From Ectocarpus siliculosus (taxonomy: Eukaryota > Sar > Phaeophyceae > Ectocarpales > Ectocarpaceae), in assembly GCA_000310025.1 (NCBI GenBank), contig FN649736.1:3783914-3797939 (forward strand): DNA of 14,026 bases, given 5' to 3'. The number at the start of each line of letters is the position of its first letter. Within the stretch, counting starts at the first letter, position 1. Position numbers and translations under genes: made by a program. The notes under the pieces were generated by a model, which made no database searches, was not told the origin of the DNA, and worked only from the letters and a program-made list of their open reading frames with translations. Of the stretch, positions 1 to 7,301 are shown piece by piece.

Positions 1-53
1 GGTTGGTGCTGTTGTTGTTTTTGTTCTTTCCCTTTCCCGGGATGAACTTTCAG

Positions 54-173
54 GATTCCTTTGGTTACGCCGGGGATTGAAGGGACGATTTCCTTCTTTA
101 TTTTTTCGCCAAGCGTTTGGTGGAAAAGTGCCCCGCCTTGGGGAGGGATTAGAACTTCCCCAGGGTTTTCGGG
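54..173 (+). pseudogene. Damaged upstream exon of the JmjC gene (two in-frame stops)
   Basis: Seen: in the frame that splices in phase 0 to the exon at 627, this 120-nt stretch reads [17 protein letters not shown], then [21 protein letters not shown]. It is preceded by a pyrimidine-rich tract and AG at 52-53, and followed by gtgagag at 174. Family proteins have a segment here of the type RDD-SPLYLFDKRF-EKCP, then DY-VP-F, just before the DDLF that starts the next exon. The match in register, length and splice phase is too good for chance. Several family positions are altered (Ser-Pro to Phe-Leu, Asp to Ala, Tyr to stop), and stops sit at 78-80 (TGA) and 150-152 (TAG). Because the three downstream exons are intact, base errors near a contig end are as likely as true decay. 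Family register is recalled from known homologues, not aligned by tool. Confidence 0.6.
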
Positions 174-258
174 GTGAGAGGGAACCCCCTTAGCATTTTT
201 GGATTTTTGTTTTTTTTTTGTTGTTGTTTTTTTTTTTTTTGTTTTTTTTTTTGGTTTG

Positions 259-290
<32 letters not shown>

Positions 291-533
291 CACCCAGGTG
301 GGGTTTGTTTGTGGGGTTAGTTTATTTTCCTTTTTTGTTTATTTTTTTTTTTTTTTTTGTTCAAAACGGTACCAGGCCTTTTTAAAAATTGATTTTGTTC
401 CCGTTCCATAAAACTTTTAAATTGTTTTCTTCCCTTCTTCCCCCCCCCCCCCCGGCTCACCAACCCGCTGTATGCGTACCCAGCAACCCCGAAGAGGAAC
501 CCCCTTATTATCGCATACGTATACACGGTGAAG

Positions 534-566
<33 letters not shown>

Positions 567-2887
567 TCAACAACATACACGGAACCCGAAAAAGGGAAAC
601 CACCGCCTCTTTGCGCTGTCTCTCAGGACGACCTGTTCTCCGTGCTTGGCGAGGAGCGCCGGCCCGACCACCGCTGGCTCATCGCCGGCCCCGCCCGCTC
701 GGGATCCTCGTTCCACGTCGACCCCAACTGCACGAGCGCCTGGAACGCCACGGTGTCTGGCAGGAAGAAGTGGATCATGTTCCCCCCCGGAGAGACGCCT
801 CCGGGAGTACACCCTAGCGAAGACGGGCTGGACCTGGCCGCTCCCGTGTCCATCACGGAGTGGTTCCTCAACTTCTATGAGGTATGTAAAAGTGTTCAAA
901 TGTCTGTTGTTTTGTTCCCTTTTTTCCCCTTTTTTTTCTTCAGGTTGTGAGTGGCCACCACTGTAGCCCACTGTTGTACCAGCTATAAGGTTGTCTACGG
1001 TGCATGTCCACGTGCGTACGTAGGTACCGCGCTTGTTTTCTCGGTTTTGCTCTTTTGCAGATTGGGACTGGCTCCCGGGGTACCCCACGTGTTGCTTCTC
1101 AAAAGCGTGGACGACGTCTCCCCAACGGATTTTTGCTTAATTTGTAATGAGCCGCGGAGCGAGCGAAGCGAGCGACATTTTTTCCCTTCGTTCCCAGGAG
1201 GGAAAAAAAGGCTCTAAATATCGGCCAACGTTCCGCCGCACGATACAGGGGCCCCAAAACTTGATTACGGGGAAGCCTATTTAGCACACCTTTGGGACCA
1301 GAACGAGATCTATAGGGCACCGATTGACGATCTGTTCGCTTCTGAGGAAGAAGAAAGATAGCGCGCTCTTCTCCACACCGGTTTCGTCGTGCTCCGAGAG
1401 CAGATGGCCGTGCTTGACCGGCATATGTAGCCTATATTCGTAGGAGATTTTGCCCGCCAACCCCGGGGTTTCTACGCGAAAAGGCGTGCACAAAAGCGGA
1501 GATCGCGCGCGCGCGCGCGATTCAAACCAGGACAAGAAATGCCGACAGAGGCGCAAGAACACCACCAACAAACGCATCATCACCGCTGAGGCGCTGGTCT
1601 GAGACCAGCTATGAAAACCAGGAGGGGCCGGGCCTGTACGACCTGTGCACCGTGGGTATACTGTAGGCATGCGCCATGTGTAACCTGGCGGGTGTGTATT
1701 GATGTTGAGTGGGTCCAGCCAACTGCTTCAAAAAGAGCAGACCGATGATCACACAAATATCACACCTTCCCACAAGTCCAGATCACACCTACCATCATCG
1801 AGATAATCCGTCGAGGGCGTGAGGGTCTACTACTGCTGCTGCTGTACGTTATCAGGATGGTTCCCCGCGGGATCGGTTCAGATTGCGTACTTGCGCCGCG
1901 CTACTGACTGTCTTCGCAAAGAAAGTCGTGCCCTGCATGCTGTTGTTGCTGCTGCAGGGCTGCAGCAGGCCCTCTCGGCCTCTCGCATCATAGTCATGAC
2001 GTCACATGATCATCAACGGCTTTTTGTTGTTTTTGGTTCATGCTGGACTGCTTGCTTGCACTTGGGCGGGAACTCGGAAATCTTGAGACGAATGTGGCGG
2101 GCAACTTGTGAGCCTGACGCAATATTTGCCATCTGTCGTGTCACAATCCTATGTCTACGCTGCTGGTCGTGCTCCTCGACGGTGTGATGTGTGATACGCT
2201 CGCCGCCAGGGGGATGCCGCAGATGTGCGTGTCTGCGTCCGCACAGCGGGAAGACTTCACATTTTGTTTCTTCGTGCATGTGAATCAAATTGGAAAGAAA
2301 CAACCGCACGTAAAGTGCAAAAATTTGAACGGTGGCCGCACATACAATCACCGTCGCTCCCGTCGCACGCCTGGTGTCCCTCTGTGGTGCACGCGTAGCT
2401 GCACCATAAACGATTCACGCTTGTGTGTGTCAGGATTCGTGCACCATCAGCATCGCAGATAAGACTACTGCAAGGTATTGAGTCGCACCACGCGGCTCAT
2501 TACCCCCCCATACCTAATAGAATTGGATGCATGTGCGCACAGCCAAATCAAGTGAGTCAACGCTGCGTGTGCCTACGGTGGCACCGGTGTTGCATCTGTT
2601 CGGTCTCGGGGTTGTGCTACAAACAATCTCTCCTGTTTTCTCTTGGCGTGCTTTTTTTTGTGTTGCCGTTTTTTTTTTTTTTTTGCACTTTTCGCGGCGT
2701 GTTTGTGCCGCCAGGAATGCCACGCGCCCACGCGGAGAGTGCGCCCTCTGGAGTGCGTCGTGTCTGCAGGGGAGGTGGTGTTCGTGCCCATGGGGTGGTG
2801 GCACTGCGTCCTCAACCTCGAGTGGTCCGTGGCGATAACCCAGAACTTCGTCAGCAGGGTGAATCTTCCGCACGTCGTCAAGTGAGT

Positions 2888-2933
<46 letters not shown>

Positions 2934-4823
2934 TGCTGTATTGGTGCTGTTGTGTTGCTCCCGTGCGTGTGTTGTCATAACAGCCCGGGGGTAGCCCCGG
3001 CCTCAACTGAAGCCCTTTCTGTTTTTGTCATCGGGTTCGCAAAAAAAGAAAGGGTCGTCACCGAAAATAAATAAATTAACGTGTCACGCCCAAGAACAGC
3101 AACTGGCTACAACAGTATATTGTAGACGGAAGTAAGGAGAGTGCTCTCCTCGCATGATGCGCATTATATCTCTGTGGAAGAAGAGATCGATGAGAGACAC
3201 AAAATTATATATACATACATGCACGCTCGCTCTCCGTACACTACCATCAGCGTTTGTTTGCCAAGTTAAACACATGAGATCATATATTCACAGTGTGCAA
3301 AGCGAAAGAGGAGCTGCATTGTAGTGCGACTTGCGCAGCAGCTGCTGACAACCCGGCCTCACGCCTAGCACCTCCAAGACAGACGCGTAAAACTGTCCGT
3401 CAGGGCGAGGATTGATTGTCGTCCGAAGGCGTTCCGGACGAAAAGAAAGGGGGTGGGTGTGGTTTTGGGGGGTCGAGGCATTATCTCGCCTCCACGTCGC
3501 GGCAGTGTGAGTTGTCGGGGGGGTTATTTTTGTTCGGCAGCACAAGCAACCGGAGACAATGAATGCCAACATGATAGCGACAGCCGCGAAAGCACAAACA
3601 AGCCTGGCGTAACATGATGCATGCTTTGTTGCACGTGTAGTGTGTGTGTGTGCCATGTGAGGCATCTTTCAGGCATTGTTGACTGGGCTGTGTCCAAAGT
3701 CGTCGACTTTCGTGCATGATTCTGAACCAACCGTGGACGTGCATCCTTCCTGTCGTGGGTGCGGCGGTACTTGCGACCAGTGGGGGTAAAACTGGGGGGT
3801 AATGATGAGGGAGGGGTGGTTCGGTTGTTCGCGCACGGGGGAGATCTACGAATAGGACATACAACAACGGACGCGTTTTCACAAGCTGACACAAGCGTTA
3901 GCACCAAACTCGCAGGCGGAGCGGAACGGGCCAGGAGGGACACCTCTTCCAACCCACACGAACATCTGTCGATGGAATCTCGAGAAACATTGACCGAAGA
4001 AAAACAACTTGGTTTTAGAGAAGAGACCGGAGATCGCCCACTCTAAAACCAAGTGAATATGCAGAGAGTGGGGGCACTTTTTGGTAGGGTCGGAAAAAGT
4101 GGGGTCGTTTTCGAATATAGGTTCTGAGAATGTAGGCGACAGAAACTGAATCCCTATCTGGCTTCAGAATTGCTGTTATTGTGGCTGTTGTCGTTGTTGT
4201 GTTATTGTTGTTCAGGTGTGTTTATCATTGCCGTTGTTGTTGTTTCGTGTTTTTTTTATGAACATTGACCTCCAACGTTTCTGGCTGGCCAATTGAAAAA
4301 ACAACACCGCCAGTCTCACCACCGGAACAACAAACGTGTCCTGCCCGTCCGTTTGTCTGTCCTCTCCCTCAAACCTCTGGGCCGACAAACCAGGTTCCTC
4401 CTCACCCAGAAGCACCTGATCTCGGGCCTGCCCCCCGATCAGAGGGACGACCTCGGAGAGAGCTTCGTCACGGCGATGTCCGAGCAGCGCCCCGATCTCG
4501 GTGTAAGCGAGATTGCAGAGCGGGCCACCGCTAGTACGACGGCTGCCGCTACAGGTTTCGGGGGCTCCGGCGGGGGCATGGTGGCGAACGGGGGAGAGTC
4601 GTGCCGGAACGGGGGTACCAGCAAGAAGAGACAGAAGTTGTGGGACAAGCTCAAGCAGGGCGGTGGTGGAGAGGCGGTTGGCGTTTCCGATGCGGGAGGG
4701 GCGAGCGAAGACGGCGGCGGTGGCGGGCGTGCCGCGGCCGTCAATGGCGGGGACGGGTGTGCCGAAGGAAGGAGCGAAAGCGCGAGCAGCGGCGGATTCA
4801 GTTTTGGTTTCTCGTTTTCATAG
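54..4823 (+). CDS. JmjC-domain Fe(II)/2-oxoglutarate-dependent oxygenase (JMJD6 / F-box-JmjC JMJ21-like), 3' exons, 5' partial
   Basis: Seen: four exons, 54-173, 627-881, 2715-2881 and 4394-4823 (TAG stop 4821-4823), total 972 nt = 324 codons in one frame. Junctions are GGG^gtgaga..ctctcag^GAC, GAG^gtatgt..gccag^GAA (both phase 0) and AA^gtgagt..accag^G (phase 2, rebuilding a Lys codon). Joined exons read smoothly, e.g. [17 protein letters not shown] and [11 protein letters not shown]. The JmjC iron triad is visible: His 714-716 and Asp 720-722 in SSFHVDPN, and the distal His 2802-2804 in [11 protein letters not shown] candidate 2OG-binding Lys lies in SGRKKW, and an Asn in SAWNAT. Known: such proteins hydroxylate or demethylate protein or RNA targets, in the nucleus for JMJD6; plant and fungal relatives carry an N-terminal F-box. 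Odd: the first visible exon has two in-frame stops (separate entry). The Gly/Ser-rich C-terminal tail has a basic [11 protein letters not shown] segment and ends in aromatic/Ser repeats (GFSFGFSFS). The N-terminus lies before the window. Substrate unknown; the family call is firm, the exact orthology is not. Confidence 0.85.
174..626 (+). other. Intron of the JmjC gene with homopolymers and an (AAC)n microsatellite
   Basis: The 453-bp intron starts gtgaga and ends tgtctctcag. It holds very long T runs (about 204-290 and 338-358), a C run near 440-453 and an AAC trinucleotide tract at about 533-575. The short open frames over it are homopolymer translations. Run lengths here are likely to be unreliable in the assembly. 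Confidence 0.6.
882..2714 (+). other. Large intron of the JmjC gene
   Basis: The 1833-bp intron lies between GAG^gtatgt and a long T-rich tract followed by gccgccag. It splits the JmjC domain between the EWFLNFYE helix and the strand that carries the distal iron-binding His. It contains a CG dinucleotide run at about 1505-1521, a GAGCGAGCGAAGCGAGCGA-type low-complexity stretch at about 1156-1175, and a short in-frame peptide-like stretch at 1218-1361 (see findings). No gene of its own is supported. Confidence 0.75.
2888..2939 (+). repeat. CTG/TTG trinucleotide microsatellite
   Basis: TTG units lead into about eleven uninterrupted CTG (GCT) units, then a TTG interruption and two more CTG units. 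The tract starts six bases after the donor site of the last JmjC intron, so the pre-mRNA would carry CUG repeats right next to the 5' splice site. Confidence 0.9.
2979..3016 (+). repeat. Left arm of a 38-bp perfect inverted repeat
   Basis: This arm (begins AACAGCCCGGGGGTAGCC, ends TGAAGCCCT) is the exact reverse complement of 6363-6400. Weaker similarity continues inward to about 3066, with a TTCGCAA block and a GGGTCGTC block shared with the other arm's flank. The arm itself can fold (CCGGGG-GTAG-CCCCGG). It may be a transposon terminal repeat or one of two opposed copies of a small dispersed repeat. Confidence 0.9.
4007..4054 (+). repeat. 14-bp perfect hairpin in the last JmjC intron
   Basis: ACTTGGTTTTAGAG (4007-4020) pairs perfectly with CTCTAAAACCAAGT (4041-4054) around a 20-nt loop. 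Function unknown. It is too short for a typical microRNA precursor; it could be a remnant of a foldback element. Confidence 0.85.
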
Positions 4824-5699
4824 CCATAGATGGGCCCGAGAGAGAGGCACGCGCGTCGAGGGTTGTCCTCCTACCACAGCGAGCGGGCTTTTGTACGGCG
4901 AGGAATCGGGTGTTTTGTTTGGTCGCTCGTCGTGGATTGGTTGGGGTGGCATGTAGACGAGAAAAACTGCTTTGGCGACTTCGCTACGTGTTTTCGGTGT
5001 ATCTATTTGCGCACCTTTCTTTTGGTTCAACCTAACAAGGCCATAGACAATAACGTTGCACTTCGCGCGGTCCTTGAACGCTCTCGACGTGCATGCATTT
5101 GGCTTGGGCGCATGCGACGACCTGCTGGCTCTGCAGACTGCGAGGTCCATGTTCAGCCAGAGGGGATGTTACTCTTGCCGCCTGCGCTTTGCGGCGCGGG
5201 TATCGGGTTTTATCCCGAAGCCCATTTCACTGATGTAGCCAAAAGCAAGCATGCCCTTTGCCGCTAACCGTAACCTGTAGGCGCCGCCAGGGGACCCGTC
5301 ATTGATGAGATATCTCTTTTTAATCTGCTTCCATCTCTGTTCGTTAGGGAATCTGCAAGCGCAAGTCGACACGCTGAGGTATTAGGCCGCTACTATTCAT
5401 CCCCAACGGGGATCATGTTGCAAGAACGAACCGAGACACGGGCCCACTACAAGTACGGTCATCGACTATGCATGGCCCGGAGGTACATGAAGAACCGTTC
5501 TCGACAGACGTTGTGGGACTGGGACCTCTTTCAAAAGGCAACATCCAGGGTAGCCCCCTCCCCCGTCCCTTTTCTCGAGCCGTTCTTGCTTGCTGGACAA
5601 GAAGGCTTCTAGGGGCGATGCCAATGTGACAAGGGGGAACTATCTTCCACAGACGTTGGGAAGATGAGACCTTCTCGAAGGTCGCCTGCACACGAAGGC

Positions 5700-6174
5700 C
5701 CTTTGAACCCTCCTAGTACCCAGTCCCTCCGCAAAATAAAAATGCCGAAAAATGTTTGTCAGCCAGTGGTCGAGGGGCTACAGTCCCTCCAAATAATCTG
5801 AGCTCCTTGCCAGACAAAGAGTGACTTGGCTTCAGTATGAAAAGTGTCCCCACGTGTTTTGGGGACACTTTTCATACTGAAGCCAAGTCAGCAAATTTTC
5901 CAGTACCAGCAACCAGGCGAGCCAGGCGATGTACAGTTTTGCGAACTGGGGGGCACGCGGGTTGGGAGATGTGTACAGCAAGTCAGAGGCCCAGGAGAGG
6001 CATCACAAAGCATATCACACAGCGTACCACCTCAGCCAACCATGATAGACCAAGGGTTCTCACGTTCGTTGCATACAGCGGAGCCTAGGGTGACTACAGT
6101 CCGGTAATAGGCCTTTGAGTGCTGTGTCCCAAAGTGTCCCCATTTGGGCTTCCAGTACTAGGAGGGTTAAAAGG
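5700..6174. mobile_element. Probable MITE-like element with ~20-bp terminal inverted repeats
   Basis: The end at 5700-5719 (CCTTTGAACCCTCCTAGTAC) matches the reverse complement of 6155-6174 at 19 of 20 positions. Between them, about 475 bp end to end, lie a long perfect hairpin (5822-5890), two copies of CAGTCCCTCC (5721-5730, 5781-5790) and a further AAAGTGTCCCC (6131-6141) shared with the hairpin arms. There is no transposase. No target-site duplication is obvious, so this is an inference from structure only. Confidence 0.45.
5822..5890. repeat. Perfect 30-bp hairpin (palindrome) with 9-nt loop
   Basis: Arm 5822-5851 is the exact reverse complement of 5861-5890; the loop is ACGTGTTTT. Such a long perfect stem is unlikely by chance. 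It sits inside the MITE-like element and could be its core, a foldback insertion, a small-RNA source or a snap-back cloning/assembly artefact. Confidence 0.9.
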
Positions 6175-6362
6175 TGAATCAGTATCTGGTCCTGTGGAGG
6201 TCGGATGTGGAAATTCAGGAAGCACCAATGGAAATAGCCAGCCTCGGGTAGCGGGTCATAGCCAGGACTCTCCGCTCACCAAGAGTAGAGGACTCCATAG
6301 TCCTCACATTTTCTTTGGTTTTCGTGGGACGGCCCTTGCGAAGCCGCTGGCAAGAAAGAAAG

Positions 6363-6400
6363 AGGGCTTCAGTTGAGGCCGGGGCTACCCCCGGGCTGTT
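6363..6400 (-). repeat. Right arm of the 38-bp perfect inverted repeat
   Basis: This is the exact reverse complement of 2979-3016. Lower-grade similarity extends inward to about 6319. Both arms start with AACAGCCC when read from outside in, as terminal inverted repeats would. The enclosed 3.4 kb includes the last exon of the JmjC gene. Confidence 0.9.
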
Positions 6401-7121
6401 TTATTTATCTAGTCCACAGTCCACAAAACGATGCCCCGCACCCAGTCCCTTGGGCAGCAATCCAGCAACTGGCACACCAATCGCGACACGCTTTTTTTTA
6501 ATTTACCGTAGAGTTTTTTCCCCTCTCGTGGTCCTCCTGGTACTTGCGTTTGGCTCACTGAGAACCCCCGACGTGAGCGGGCCAAGACGCCAAAAACAAA
6601 ATCAAAGCGAGAAAGAGTGGCGCCTGTCCCTCATGAGGATGCCACAGTCCACCACCACCACCACCGTGCCAGGCACACCACAAAAGCTAACCAGACTCTG
6701 GATACGCCAACGCGACGACGGCCGCGGCGCCCCGCAGTCTGTACCAACCACTTCGTCGGTGGCGCTGCTGTCACCCGCAACCACGTCATACACACCGCGA
6801 GCCACTACTGTTGGTTCAGGAACGTCAGGTTGATGTGCGCCACGCCAGCGTCATCACTAGAAACTGGGCAACGAAGGTCTGATCAACTTCTGTTGGTGTC
6901 CTCTTCCTAATCATTTCTGTAGCGCTCTTGCCTTCTCCTCTTCCGTAGCAACGTCATCCGTGATACACACGTCGGAAAATTATTCGCTATTTCACGCAAG
7001 CCGAGGCTCGGAGACACTCCTCCGAAACACATACTTTTATTTCACTCAATACCTGGGGCGCGGCGTTCTATTTGGACACCAGAAATTACAGTACGTTCGC
7101 CACCGTCAGGGAGGAGCCGCT

Positions 7122-7127
7122 TTTATT
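7122..7127 (-). promoter_or_regulatory. Candidate poly(A) signal for the helicase gene
   Basis: AATAAA on the minus strand lies about 175 nt downstream of the TAG stop; a second copy is at 7036-7041. Position is suitable, but algal poly(A) signals are often not this hexamer, so this is a weak call. Confidence 0.25.
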
Positions 7128-7301
7128 TAGCACCGCGCCGCGTTCTACTAAGGCCCCTGCCATAGTATACACGCATGGGCGTAGTGCTAACACATGCAAG
7201 GAAAAACACCAAATACCCACACAACACTTAAAGACTCGAAGCTCTCTTCCTTTGCAACTTTATCCCTAATGACATCATACATCATCCATCCGTGGCTCTG
7301 T

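Larger units (their letters stand above)
2882..4393 (+). other. Last intron of the JmjC gene, repeat-rich
   Basis: The 1512-bp intron starts gtgagt and ends aaaccag. Just inside the donor is a CTG trinucleotide tract; farther in come one arm of a 38-bp inverted repeat (2979-3016), a short TG run near 3640-3656 and a 14-bp hairpin (4007-4054). Minus-strand open frames at about 3481-3952 overlap each other in different frames and show no family features, so I do not call them genes. Confidence 0.8.
4824..7301. other. Spacer between convergent genes; no supported gene
   Basis: This 2.48-kb stretch lies between the stop of the JmjC gene and the stop of the minus-strand helicase gene, so it must include both 3' UTRs. 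Open frames of 60-172 codons occur on both strands but show no family features, overlap repeats, or read through TIR sequence. Its clear contents are the palindrome element at 5700-6174 and the repeat arm at 6363-6400. The tail near the helicase gene has AATAAA-like hexamers on the minus strand. Confidence 0.6.

Noticed and set aside
78-152. Stop-codon reassignment to explain the TGA and TAG in the first JmjC exon
   Set aside because: Both genes end in a TAG at the expected place and no other exon contains internal stops, so a changed code is not supported.
1997-2004. TGACGTCA palindrome (CRE-like)
   Set aside because: A single 8-bp site in an intron, away from any visible promoter; expected by chance at this scale.
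3481-3952. Two overlapping minus-strand open frames (137 and 142 codons) in the last JmjC intron
   Set aside because: They overlap in different frames, lack recognisable domains and have Pro/Thr/His-rich random-looking translations.
5169-5372. 67-codon minus-strand open frame (MSTCACRFPNEQRWKQIKK and onward)
   Set aside because: It reads somewhat like protein, but has no domain, no partner exon with matching splice phase and no conserved neighbour, so I could not support it.
6315-6833. 172-codon plus-strand open frame with a hydrophobic stretch
   Set aside because: It starts inside the right inverted-repeat arm and runs through microsatellite-like ACC sequence; no family match that I recognise.
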